Below are positions 56,755-64,000 of a stretch of 64,000 nt of DNA, in pieces. The translations under genes and the position numbers were made by a program. The notes beneath the pieces are model-generated. The model was not told where the DNA came from. It made no database searches and worked only from the letters and a program-made list of their open reading frames with translations. How positions within the stretch are numbered: position 1 is the first letter of the stretch; the number at the start of each line of letters is the position of its first letter. The stretch spans positions 1,116,001 to 1,180,000 of the forward strand of contig NZ_CP107532.1 of assembly GCF_025813715.1 (NCBI RefSeq), written 5' to 3'. The stretch comes from Methylobacterium sp. FF17. Lineage in GTDB: Bacteria; Pseudomonadota; Alphaproteobacteria; Rhizobiales; Beijerinckiaceae.

Positions 56755-56799
56755 CGTCATGTATCAAGACGCCATGTACCGAGACGTCATGCCCTGGAC
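56755..56799 (+). repeat. 15-bp tandem repeat carrying three copies of the cobD start codon
   Basis: Units CGTCATGTATCAAGA, CGCCATGTACCGAGA and CGTCATGCCCTGGAC follow one another at exact 15-bp spacing. Each contains an in-frame ATG (56759, 56774, 56789). The pattern C-A-T/A-G with CC downstream matches units of the arrays at 13161 and 57780. Confidence 0.85.
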
Positions 56800-57790
56800 C
56801 GCCCTCACCCATCCGCCCGATACGCTCATCGTCCTGGTGCTGGCCCTCGCCGCAGAGGCGGCGGCCGGCTATCCGGACCGGCTCTACAGGGCGCTCGGCC
56901 ACCCTGTCACCTGGATCGGCGCGCTGACCGGCGGGCTCGACCGGCGCCTGAACCGGGGGAACGACGCGCAGCGCCGGATCGCCGGGCTCCTCGGCCTCGG
57001 GATCCTGCTCGCTTGCGTCGGCGGCGTCGCCCTGGCGCTCACCGCGCTCGCGGGCGCGGCCGGGGCGGTCCCGGCCCTCGGCCTCCTCGCCCTGCTCTGC
57101 GCCAGCCTGCCGGCCCAGCGCAGCCTGCACGACCACGTCGCCCGCGTCGCCACGGACCTGCGCCGCGACGGGCTGGCGGGCGGACGGATCGCGGTCTCGA
57201 TGATCGTCGGGCGCGACCCCGAGAGCCTGGACGAGGCCGGGATCTGCCGCGCCGCCATCGAGAGCCTCTCCGAGAACTTCTCCGACGGGATCGTGGCGCC
57301 GGCCTTCTGGATCGGGGCCGGCGGGCTGCCCGGCGGCGCGCTCTACAAGGCGATCAACACCGCCGACAGCATGATCGGCCACCGCACGCCGCGCCACGAA
57401 GCCTATGGCTGGGCCGCCGCCCGCCTCGACGACCTTGTGAACCTGCCGGCCTCGCGGCTGACCGCCCTCCTCCTCGTGGCGGCCGCCGCGCTCCATCGCG
57501 GGGCCTCGCCCGGGGCGGCGTGGCGGGCGGTCCGGCGCGATGCGCGCCACCACCGCTCGCCCAATGCGGGCTGGCCGGAGGCCGCCATAGCCGGGGCGCT
57601 GGGCCTGCGGCTCGCCGGTCCGCGCGTCTATGGCGCCACCCGCGTCGCGGATGGCTGGATGGGCGACGGCCGCGCCGAGGCGACGCCCGCCGACGTGGAG
57701 CGGGCGCTGGCGCTCTACCGGACGGCCTGCGCGCTCCTGTTCGGCCTCGCCCTCGCGCTCCTGGCCCTCCTCACCCTGGTGTTCGCATGA
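56789..57790 (+). CDS. cobD: adenosylcobinamide-phosphate synthase
   Basis: The 333-residue membrane protein (CbiB/CobD) attaches aminopropanol phosphate to adenosylcobyric acid. It shows GYPDRLYRALGHPVTWIGAL, a ARVATDLRRDGLAGGRIAVSMIVGRD segment with the family's GRD, and NFSDGIVAPAFWIGAGGLPG and INTADSMIGHRTPRHEAYGW, which are diagnostic. Three in-frame ATGs (56759, 56774, 56789) are equally poor in ribosome-binding sites because of the 15-bp repeat; 56789 gives the conventional N-terminus. The next gene overlaps the stop by ATGA. Confidence 0.92.
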   Translation: MPWTALTHPPDTLIVLVLALAAEAAAGYPDRLYRALGHPVTWIGALTGGLDRRLNRGNDAQRRIAGLLGLGILLACVGGVALALTALAGAAGAVPALGLLALLCASLPAQRSLHDHVARVATDLRRDGLAGGRIAVSMIVGRDPESLDEAGICRAAIESLSENFSDGIVAPAFWIGAGGLPGGALYKAINTADSMIGHRTPRHEAYGWAAARLDDLVNLPASRLTALLLVAAAALHRGASPGAAWRAVRRDARHHRSPNAGWPEAAIAGALGLRLAGPRVYGATRVADGWMGDGRAEATPADVERALALYRTACALLFGLALALLALLTLVFA

Positions 57791-57809
57791 TCCCGGTTCG
57801 CATGATCCG
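57780..57809 (+). repeat. 15-bp duplication containing the start codon of the secreted-protein gene
   Basis: TGTTCGCATGATCCC and GGTTCGCATGATCCG stand side by side. Each has an ATG (57787 and 57802) in the same frame, so the gene has two start codons one unit apart. The CATGATCC core also occurs in unit 2 of the array at 13161-13235 (read on the minus strand). Confidence 0.85.
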
Positions 57810-58908
57810 TCTTCCCCTGCTCGCCGCCCTCGGAGGCGCCCTCTCGGCCGCGAGCCCGGGATGGGCCGAGGCCCCGGGGCCCGGCCCGACCCCCTACGCC
57901 CTGGCCCGGGATTTCGACGGGGAGACCGAGGACGGCGCGATACGCCCGGCCTACGACATCAGCGGCGCGGCCTGCCGGCCGGCCGGGCCGGACGGCACCC
58001 GGACCTGCATCGCGGTGAACGACGAGAATTCCGGCGCGCAGGTCTTCCGCCTCGCCGGCACCACGGTCTCGCCCGGCCCCACCGCCTTCGACCAGGGCCG
58101 GGCACCCTCGCCCGAGACGCGGGGCACGGCCCCTCGGGCCTGGTCCTGCAGCGGCGGCAAGGGCGGGTTCAACCAACTCGACGGGGAGGCCGTGGCCTAT
58201 GCCGAACCCTACTTCTACGTCACCGGCTCGCACGGCTGCACGCGCGGCAAGCGCAAGTACAAGCGCTCGTCGATGATCCTGACGCGCCTGCGGCTGGATG
58301 CGGCCGGAACGGCCTCGGAGATCGTGAGCACCTACCGGCTGACCGACGCGCTGAACGCGGCCGCGCCGGTGCGGGACGTCGTCCTGCGCGACCTCGAATT
58401 CGACCGCAACGACCCGCCCCCCGCCGGCACGCCCCAGCCGAACGGCCTCAACGTCGAGGGCCTCGCGGTGGTGGGCGCGCGGCTCTATGCGGGCCTGCGG
58501 GCCCCGAGCCGGGACGGCATCGCCTACCTCGTCTCGGTGCCGGTGGAGCCGCTGTTCGCGCCGGGCGAGGCGCCCCTGCGGGCCGAGATCGAGGCGATCC
58601 CCCTGCGGGTCGGGACCGATGCGGGCATCCGCGATCTGGCGGCCCTGGAGGACGGCCGCCTCCTCGTGCTCGCCGGGCCGGCCCGCAACGGGCTCTCCGC
58701 CCCCTACACCCTGTCCATCGCCGAACTGCCCTCGGGCCGGCTGACCCCGGTCGGAACCCTGGAGCCGGTGCGCGGCCAGGACGAGGACGGCAAGACGGTC
58801 AGCGGCAAGCCCGAGGCCATCGTCCGGCTCGGGCCGGGCCGCGTGCTGGTGCTGTTCGACAGCCTGCGCAACGGCGCGCCGCACGAATACGCGCTGCCGA
58901 TCCCGTAG
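57787..58908 (+). CDS. secreted DUF3616-like protein
   Basis: The 373-residue exported protein has a signal peptide (MIRLPLLAALGGALSAASPG, cleavage near WAEA). The mature part looks like a beta-propeller esterase-like domain: YDISGAACRPAGPDGTRTCI, CSGGKGGFNQLDGEAVAYAE, and NVEGLAVVGARLYAGLRAPS with LRDLEFDRNDP. The DUF3616 name is by resemblance only. It is translationally coupled to cobD through an ATGA overlap, yet nothing in it suggests a cobalamin role; in some genomes such neighbours are merely co-transcribed. The alternative ATG at 57802 would remove 5 residues and leave the signal peptide intact. Confidence 0.7.
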   Translation: MIPVRMIRLPLLAALGGALSAASPGWAEAPGPGPTPYALARDFDGETEDGAIRPAYDISGAACRPAGPDGTRTCIAVNDENSGAQVFRLAGTTVSPGPTAFDQGRAPSPETRGTAPRAWSCSGGKGGFNQLDGEAVAYAEPYFYVTGSHGCTRGKRKYKRSSMILTRLRLDAAGTASEIVSTYRLTDALNAAAPVRDVVLRDLEFDRNDPPPAGTPQPNGLNVEGLAVVGARLYAGLRAPSRDGIAYLVSVPVEPLFAPGEAPLRAEIEAIPLRVGTDAGIRDLAALEDGRLLVLAGPARNGLSAPYTLSIAELPSGRLTPVGTLEPVRGQDEDGKTVSGKPEAIVRLGPGRVLVLFDSLRNGAPHEYALPIP

Positions 58909-58940
58909 GGCCCAAGCGCTCGGGCCGGCATGCCGTCAGG

Positions 58941-59004
58941 CCACTCGGCGGTCAGGCCACTCGGCGGTCAGGCTACTCGGCGGTCAGGCCACTCGGCGGT
59001 CAGG
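58941..59004. repeat. 16-bp tandem repeat covering a stop codon, four copies
   Basis: Four units of CCACTCGGCGGTCAGG (one with CT for CC) lie at exact 16-bp spacing, preceded by a partial unit. The last unit contains the stop codon of the minus-strand transporter (TCA, 59000-59002), and every unit carries TCA in the same register. Confidence 0.85.
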
Positions 59005-60337
59005 CCACCTTCAGGCCGGGGGCGACCGCGCCGCGGCGGGCGGCGTCCCGGCGCAGCGCCGAGAGCACCACGAACATCAGGCTCGCGCCGAGCCCGAGGC
59101 AGGCGGCCAGGAAGTACATGGGCGCGAGGTTGCTGCCGGTCTGGTCGCGGATGAACGGCACGGCGTTCTGCGCGATGAAGCCGCCGAGGTTGCCCACCGC
59201 GTTGATGGCCGCGATGCCGGCGGCCGCGCTCGCGCCCGTCAGGAAGGTCGCGGGCAGGGACCAGAACACGGGCTGGGCCGAGAAGACGCCGGCCGCCGCC
59301 ACGCAGAGGCAGGCGAATTTCAGCGCCGCCCCGGGCAGCACCACGCTGAGCACCAGGGCGAGCGCCGCGACGAGGCCCGGCACCACCACGTGCCAGACCT
59401 GATCGCCCGAGCGCGCCGCCCGCCGGGGCACCCACCAGAGCGCGAACGCGGTGATCAGCCACGGGATGACGTTGATGAAGCCGTTGAGCGTGTTCGAGAC
59501 CTCGAAGCTCCGCACCACCGTGGGAAGCCAGTAGCTCAGCCCGTAGGCCGCCAGCGGAAACGCGATGTAGACGGAGGCCAGCATCCAGACGCGCCGGTCG
59601 AGGAGCGCCGCGAAGGGGTTGGCGTGCTCCACCTGCCCGCCCGCCGCGCGCTCGGCGGCCAGCGTCCGGCTCAGCCAGTCGCGCCCCTCCGGGCTGAGCC
59701 AGGGCGCCTGCTCGGGCCCGTCCGGCAGGATGCGCAGCACCACGACCGCCAGCGCCAGGGCGGGCAGGCCGGTGGCCACGAACACCCATTGCCAGCCCTT
59801 GAGGCCGAGCAGCCCGTCGAGGTCGAGGAGCGCCCCGCCGATGGCGGCCCCGACCGCGTTGGCGAGCGCGCTCGCGATCATGAACCAGCCGATCATCCGG
59901 GCCCGGTGCGATTGCGGGAACCACAGGGTCAGCGCGAACAGCACGCCGGGGAAGAAGCCGGCCTCCGCCACCCCGAGGAGGAAGCGCAGGGCGTAGAACA
60001 TCGTCGTGTTCTGGGTGAAGCCGAGCAGGATGGTGATGACACCCCAGGTCAGCATGATCCGGGCGAACCAGCGCCGGGCCCCGACCCGCTCCAGGATCAC
60101 GTTGCTCGGCACCTCGAACAGGAAGTAGCCGAGGAAGAACAGCGACGCCCCGAGGCCGTAGACGCTCTCGCTGAGGCCGAGGTCCCCCACCATCTGCAGC
60201 TTGGCGTAGGAGATGTTCTGCCGGTCGATATAGGCGATCAGGTACATCAGCCCGAGGAGCGGCATCAGCCGCAGGGTCACGGTGCGGATGGTGGCGTGCG
60301 CGAGCGGCGCATCCACGGGGGCCGGGGGCGTCGTCAT
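59000..60337 (-). CDS. major facilitator superfamily transporter, ACS (anion:cation symporter) type
   Basis: The 445-residue transporter has the ACS-family N-terminus YLIAYIDRQNISYAKLQMVG and GASLFFLGYFLFEVPSNVIL, a cytoplasmic linker near residues 190-230 and twelve helices. Members carry organic anions such as tartrate, phthalate or glucarate. The start at 60337 has a GAGGAAG ribosome-binding site; longer starts add a basic non-conserved tail. It sits 66 bp downstream of cobQ on the same strand, so it may be the last gene of the cob operon, though its substrate is unlikely to be a corrinoid. Confidence 0.87.
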   Translation of the reverse strand: MTTPPAPVDAPLAHATIRTVTLRLMPLLGLMYLIAYIDRQNISYAKLQMVGDLGLSESVYGLGASLFFLGYFLFEVPSNVILERVGARRWFARIMLTWGVITILLGFTQNTTMFYALRFLLGVAEAGFFPGVLFALTLWFPQSHRARMIGWFMIASALANAVGAAIGGALLDLDGLLGLKGWQWVFVATGLPALALAVVVLRILPDGPEQAPWLSPEGRDWLSRTLAAERAAGGQVEHANPFAALLDRRVWMLASVYIAFPLAAYGLSYWLPTVVRSFEVSNTLNGFINVIPWLITAFALWWVPRRAARSGDQVWHVVVPGLVAALALVLSVVLPGAALKFACLCVAAAGVFSAQPVFWSLPATFLTGASAAAGIAAINAVGNLGGFIAQNAVPFIRDQTGSNLAPMYFLAACLGLGASLMFVVLSALRRDAARRGAVAPGLKVA

Positions 60338-60402
60338 CGGGGGCTTCCTCGCGGGGCCCGTTCGGCGCGGGCCTTTCGCGACGACCCTAAGCCCAGGGCG
60401 GC

Positions 60403-61857
60403 CTACAACGCCAGCGCGAGCAGGCGCTCGCAATCCACGTGCGCTTCGAGGTGTTCGGCCAGGCGGTCCAGCACCGCCTCGATGCCGGCCTCGTAGGCGA
60501 GCCCGCTCGGGGCGGCCCCGAGGCGGGCGAGCCAGGCGCCCCGCTGCCGGTCGTCGGCGAACAGGCCGTGCACGTAGGTGCCGGTGACGAGGCCGTCCGC
60601 CGAGACCGCGCCGTCGCGGCGCCCGTCGCGCAGCCGGAGCGCGGGACGGTCCGTGTCGGGGCCGGTGGTGTTGCCCACATGCATCTCGTAGCCGGAGAAC
60701 GGCACCGCGTCGGGCAGGCTGGTGCCGGTGACGGCGGCGAGGTGCTTGAGCGGCGTCATCACGGTCTCGATGTCGAGGAGGCCGAGGCCCGGCACGGAGC
60801 GCGGCGCCCCCTCGATGCCGTGCGGATCGTCGATGCGCCGCCCCAGCATCTGGTAGCCGCCGCAGAGCCCGAGCACCCGCCCGCCCCGGCGGACATGGGC
60901 GCGGATGTCGATGTCCCAGCCCTGCGCGACGAGGAAGTCGAGGTCGTCGATGGTGGTCTTCGAGCCCGGCAGCAGCACGAGGTCGGCCACCGGGATCGCT
61001 TCGCCGGAGCGCACCAGCACCACCGCCAGGTCGGGCTCGGCCCGGAGCGGGTCGAGGTCGTCGAAATTGGCGATGCGCGGCAGCACGGGCACCGCCACGA
61101 CCCGGCGCCGCCCCGCCCCGGCGCCCGAGCCCACGAGCCCGAGCACGTCCTCGGCCGGCAGCCGGGCGGCATCGGGAAAGTGCGGGATCAGGCCGAGGGC
61201 GGGCCAGCCGGTGGCGTCCGCGATGGTGGCCATGCCGTCGGCGAACAGGCTCGGGTCGCCCCGGAAGCGGTTGACCAGGAACCCCCGGATCATCGCGGCG
61301 TCCTCCGCCGCGATCACCGCCTTGGTGCCGACGAGGCTGGCGATGACGCCGCCCCGGTCGATGTCGCCGAGCAGCACCACCGGCGTGTTCGCGGCGCGGG
61401 CGAATCCCATGTTGGCGATGTCGCCGGCCCGCAGGTTGACCTCGGAGGCCGAGCCCGCGCCCTCCACGATCACGAGGTCGGCCTCGGCCTTCAGGTGCGA
61501 AAAGCTCTCCAGCACCGAGGCGAGGAGGCGCGGCTTCCAGGCCTGGTAGTCCCGCGCCCTGGCGGTGCCGACCATGCGGCCCTGGACCACGACCTGGCTC
61601 CCGGTCTCGCTCTGGGGCTTCAGCAGCACCGGGTTCATGTGCACGGAGGGCGCGATTCCGGCCGCTCGCGCCTGCAGCGCCTGCGCCCGCCCGATCTCGC
61701 CGCCCTCCGCCGTGACGGCGGCGTTGTTCGACATGTTCTGCGGCTTGAACGGCCGCACCGCGAGGCCGCGCCGGGCGAAGACCCGGCAGAGCCCGGCGAC
61801 GATCAGCGACTTGCCGACATCCGAGCCGGTGCCCTGGATCATGATGGCGCGGGTCAT
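60403..61857 (-). CDS. cobQ: cobyric acid synthase
   Basis: The 484-residue amidotransferase adds four amides to adenosylcobyrinic acid diamide to give adenosylcobyric acid. The ATP-binding N-terminal part has [20 protein letters not shown] and [13 protein letters not shown]. The glutaminase-like part has the nucleophilic Cys in [18 protein letters not shown] and a His in [12 protein letters not shown]. The start may also be the ATG at 61875, which lies 1 bp after the stop of the preceding gene. It forms part of a minus-strand cobU-cobO-(UbiC-like)-cobQ cluster. Confidence 0.96.
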   Translation of the reverse strand: MTRAIMIQGTGSDVGKSLIVAGLCRVFARRGLAVRPFKPQNMSNNAAVTAEGGEIGRAQALQARAAGIAPSVHMNPVLLKPQSETGSQVVVQGRMVGTARARDYQAWKPRLLASVLESFSHLKAEADLVIVEGAGSASEVNLRAGDIANMGFARAANTPVVLLGDIDRGGVIASLVGTKAVIAAEDAAMIRGFLVNRFRGDPSLFADGMATIADATGWPALGLIPHFPDAARLPAEDVLGLVGSGAGAGRRRVVAVPVLPRIANFDDLDPLRAEPDLAVVLVRSGEAIPVADLVLLPGSKTTIDDLDFLVAQGWDIDIRAHVRRGGRVLGLCGGYQMLGRRIDDPHGIEGAPRSVPGLGLLDIETVMTPLKHLAAVTGTSLPDAVPFSGYEMHVGNTTGPDTDRPALRLRDGRRDGAVSADGLVTGTYVHGLFADDRQRGAWLARLGAAPSGLAYEAGIEAVLDRLAEHLEAHVDCERLLALAL

Positions 61858-61876
61858 GCGGCGGGATCCGCTCATG

Positions 61877-62590
61877 TCAGGGCCGCGACGGCGGGGATGC
61901 CGAGCAGGCGGGATCGGCGGCGCGCGCAGCGCGACGGAAATCCAGGATGGCGGCCCCGTAGGTCTCGACGACTTCCGAGAACGGCGCCCGCTCCGCCGTG
62001 AACAGGACGGCGCGATGCTGGAAGAGCTGGCCGGGAATCGCGAGGTCGCCGCAGGAGGAGGCCGAGGGGGAAGCCTGGTCCCAGCCCTTCGGCAGCGGAT
62101 GCCAGAGAAACCGGGCATCGATAGTCTGGCGCGTCGTGCCGAGGGCCTGCACGGCCCGGCCGAACGGCGTGTCCGTCGTCTCGAGGAGGCGGTTCATCTC
62201 GGGCGTCAGACGCTCGGGGACATACCAGTTCTCCGCCTCCGACAGCACGTGATCGCCGCAGGCGAGCCGGACCTGCCTGTACTTCAGGATCGCGTCGGGG
62301 CCGACGCTCAGGCGCTGGCGCGTCTCCTGGGAGGCCGGCTTGTCCACCGCGCGCTGCAGGTGTGCCGCGAGGCGGGGCGTCGCCGCCATGCCGTGGTCGG
62401 CGCACCACGCCTCCAGCGTCGCCGTGGCGGAACGGCTGGCGAGCAGCCGGGCATTCAGCCCCTCCATCACCGCCAGCACCTCCACCCGGCCGAGATAGGT
62501 GTCGGGCCAAGGCGCTGCGGTTTGGGCACGCGCGGACGGGTTTCCCATCAGGGCCAGGAGGGTCACGGCCAGGATCGCGACCGCCCGCAT
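61877..62590 (-). CDS. secreted chorismate-lyase-like protein within the cob operon
   Basis: The 237-residue protein has a signal peptide ([20 protein letters not shown], cleavage near ARAQ). The segment [20 protein letters not shown] then [14 protein letters not shown] and TPFGRAV resembles the UbiC/UTRA chorismate lyase fold, but in an exported setting, and two or three Cys residues suggest a disulphide. The fold assignment is tentative. Its ATG overlaps the cobO stop by one base (TGATG) and cobQ starts just after its stop, so it is translationally embedded among cobalamin genes. No role in cobalamin synthesis is known to me. Confidence 0.6.
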   Translation of the reverse strand: MRAVAILAVTLLALMGNPSARAQTAAPWPDTYLGRVEVLAVMEGLNARLLASRSATATLEAWCADHGMAATPRLAAHLQRAVDKPASQETRQRLSVGPDAILKYRQVRLACGDHVLSEAENWYVPERLTPEMNRLLETTDTPFGRAVQALGTTRQTIDARFLWHPLPKGWDQASPSASSCGDLAIPGQLFQHRAVLFTAERAPFSEVVETYGAAILDFRRAARAADPACSASPPSRP

Positions 62591-63195
62591 CAGAACTCGA
62601 TCCCCACCTGCGCCTTCACCCCGGCGGCGAAGTGGTGCTTCACCGATGCCATCTCGGTGACGAGGTCGGCGGCCTCGATCAGCGCCGGCTTGGCGTTGCG
62701 GCCGGTGACGATGACGTGGAGGTCGGGGCGCCGGGCCCGGAACGCCGCCACCACCGCGTCGATGGCGAGGTAATCGTAGCGCAGGGCGATGTTGAGCTCG
62801 TCCAGCACCACGAGGCGGATCGTCGGATCGGCCATGAGGTCGAGGGCTTTCGCCCAGGCGTGCTCGGCGGCGGCGATGTCGCGGGCCTTGTCCTGGGTCT
62901 CCCAGGTGAAGCCCTCGCCCAGGGTATGCCAGTCGATCCGGTCGCCGAAAGCCTGGAGCGCATGCTTCTCGCCGGTGTCCCAGGCGCCCTTGATGAACTG
63001 GACCACCCCGACGCGCCAGCCATGGCCGAGCGCCCGCAGCATCAGCCCGAGGGCCGCCGTGGTCTTGCCCTTGCCGGGGCCGGTGTTGACGATGAGGAGG
63101 CCCTTCTCGATGGTCTTGCCCGCCACCTCGGCGTCCTGCACGGCCTTGCGCTTCTCCATCTTCTCCCGGTGACGGTCGGCCTCGGCATCGCTCAT
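62590..63195 (-). CDS. cobO: cob(I)yrinic acid a,c-diamide adenosyltransferase
   Basis: The 201-residue CobA/CobO-type enzyme adds the adenosyl ligand to the corrin ring from ATP. It has the N-terminal basic helix (RHREKMEKRKAV), the P-loop VNTGPGKGKTTAALGLMLRA, QFIKGAWDTGEK, and VVLDELNIALRYDYL. The ATG at 63195 overlaps the cobU stop by ATGA, and its own stop overlaps the next ATG by one base, so the cluster is tightly coupled. Confidence 0.96.
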   Translation of the reverse strand: MSDAEADRHREKMEKRKAVQDAEVAGKTIEKGLLIVNTGPGKGKTTAALGLMLRALGHGWRVGVVQFIKGAWDTGEKHALQAFGDRIDWHTLGEGFTWETQDKARDIAAAEHAWAKALDLMADPTIRLVVLDELNIALRYDYLAIDAVVAAFRARRPDLHVIVTGRNAKPALIEAADLVTEMASVKHHFAAGVKAQVGIEF

Positions 63196-63725
63196 GGGGT
63201 GGCTCCGGGTTGGGGTTTCACGAACATCGGCAGGCCCGCCACCATGAAGACCACGCGGTCGGCGCGGGCCGCGAGGCGCTGGTGCAGACGCCCGGCGGCA
63301 TCGCGAAAACGGCGGGCGAGGGCATTCTCCGGCACGATGCCGAGGCCGACCTCGCTGCCCACCAGCACCACCGGGCCGGGGGCCGCCGCACAGGCCGCGA
63401 TCAGCGCGTCGGTGGCGGCGTCCACTGCGGCCTCGGACAGAATGAGGTTGGTCAGCCACAGGGTCAGGCAATCGACCAGCACCGGGCCGGACGCGGAGGC
63501 GACGGCCTCCGGCAGGTCGATGGGCACGTCCCGGGTGATCCAGTCGCCGGAGCGGCGCTCCCGGTGAAGGGCGATGCGCGCGCGCATCTCGTCGTCCCAG
63601 GCCTGCGCCGTGGCGAGATAGAGCCAGGGCGCAGGGCAGGCCTCGATCAGCCCCTCGGCGTGGACGCTCTTGCCCGAGCGCGCGCCGCCGAGCACCAGGG
63701 TCAGTCGGGGAGGCAGTTGCGGCAT
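63192..63725 (-). CDS. cobU: bifunctional adenosylcobinamide kinase/guanylyltransferase
   Basis: The 177-residue CobU (CobP in Pseudomonas nomenclature) phosphorylates adenosylcobinamide and adds GMP. It has the P-loop LVLGGARSGKS at its start, LYLATAQAWDDEMRARIALH, HRERRSGDW and VDCLTLWLTNLI. The start at 63725 is the first codon giving the P-loop. It begins the minus-strand cob operon, divergent from the cobalamin riboswitch, from which it is separated by about 60 bp of promoter region. Confidence 0.95.
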   Translation of the reverse strand: MPQLPPRLTLVLGGARSGKSVHAEGLIEACPAPWLYLATAQAWDDEMRARIALHRERRSGDWITRDVPIDLPEAVASASGPVLVDCLTLWLTNLILSEAAVDAATDALIAACAAAPGPVVLVGSEVGLGIVPENALARRFRDAAGRLHQRLAARADRVVFMVAGLPMFVKPQPGATP

Positions 63726-63786
63726 GCGCCTCCTGTGCCCGAGATCGCCCCCTCCGGTCAAAGGCGGGAAACCCCGCATCGCCGCG

Positions 63787-63815
63787 TTGTCAGCGAACCG
63801 GCAACCGCGTAGAAG
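63787..63815 (+). promoter_or_regulatory. promoter of the cobalamin riboswitch transcript
   Basis: TTGTCA (63787-63792) and TAGAAG (63810-63815) have a 17-bp spacer. The transcript would start near 63822, right where the riboswitch begins. Confidence 0.55.
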
Positions 63816-63821
63816 CACAGG

Positions 63822-63990
63822 CTGGACGGTGCCCCGGCGACGGGGTGAAAAGGGAATGCGGTGAGGGGGCGACCCTGAAACCGCGGCTGCCCCCGCAACT
63901 GTGAGCGGAGACGGGACTGCCATCGGCCACTGGAGCGATCCGGGAAGGCGGCAGGACCAGCGACCCGCGAGCCAGGAGACCTGCCGTCCA
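63822..63990 (+). promoter_or_regulatory. cobalamin (B12) riboswitch
   Basis: The conserved elements are in order on the plus strand: GGTGCCC, GGGTGAAAAGGGAA with GCGGTG, CTGAAACCGCGGCTGCCCC, CGCAACTGTGAGCGG, and the B12-box GAGCCAGGAGACCTGCC (63969-63985). Adenosylcobalamin-bound riboswitches shut down translation or transcription of downstream genes. The regulated gene lies beyond 64000 and is not seen; typical targets are btuB, cobW and cobN-type genes. The nearby cob operon runs the opposite way and is not behind this element. Confidence 0.93.
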
Positions 63991-64000
63991 GAGGGGACTT

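Overview
The window is a contiguous piece of a very GC-rich alphaproteobacterial chromosome, most probably a Methylobacterium or close relative. This rests on the GC content (about 70% by eye), the MucR-type regulator at the left edge, a formaldehyde-activating-enzyme homologue, the aerobic-type cobalamin genes (cobQ, cobO, cobU, cobC, cobD), an EcfG-type stress promoter, and many small conserved alphaproteobacterial DUF proteins. I see no prophage, insertion sequence, integrase, CRISPR array, tRNA or rRNA. The content is mostly core and metabolic, on both strands.

Layout. 1-3095: the 3' end of a mucR-like gene, a membrane-anchored Mrr-type nuclease-like protein, and zwf. 3224-13149: a minus-strand tripartite efflux operon (membrane fusion protein, two different RND permeases, outer-membrane lipoprotein) with dispersed repeats at two of its junctions. 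13957-23330: an aminotransferase, a lone YejE-type permease, small secreted proteins (a BTLCP protease, a phospholipase A2-like protein), DUF3775 and DUF429 proteins, a Nudix hydrolase, beta-carbonic anhydrase, a DUF4142 protein behind an EcfG-type promoter, and a UspA protein. 23487-27652: two paralogous exported proteins, a cytochrome b and a twin-arginine molybdopterin oxidoreductase that look like one redox unit, then HIT and NudC. 27662-36483: a 2-hydroxyacid dehydrogenase, the mutagenic polymerase DnaE2/ImuC, an HWE-type histidine kinase, a cNMP-binding/thioredoxin-reductase-like fusion, a Fae paralogue and a lipoprotein.

36638-45049 holds the methionine/SAM-cycle operon sahR-metF-metH, with a perfect 20-bp operator over the sahR start codon, then a ROK kinase and dctA. 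45389-54043 holds a degenerate CYTH-domain protein, msrB, a YihY-family membrane protein, a methyl-accepting chemotaxis gene broken by two lesions, and the malonate pair matB/mcd. 54539-64000 is rich in cobalamin genes: cobC and cobD are divergent, cobU-cobO-(UbiC-like)-cobQ form a tightly coupled minus-strand operon, and a cobalamin riboswitch with its own promoter points out of the right edge. MetH needs cobalamin, so the cob genes, riboswitch and sahR operon are functionally linked.

The least ordinary feature is a family of 15-bp tandem repeats with core CA(A/T)GATYCC at gene starts (13161-13235, 13391-13450, 32211-32255, 56755-56799, 57780-57809). At several loci the start ATG lies in register inside a repeat unit, so the start codon itself is duplicated. 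Unrelated repeats (16-bp at 58941, 32-bp at 53771) duplicate stop codons at gene ends. No searches could be run: family names come from motif recognition and carry the stated confidence.
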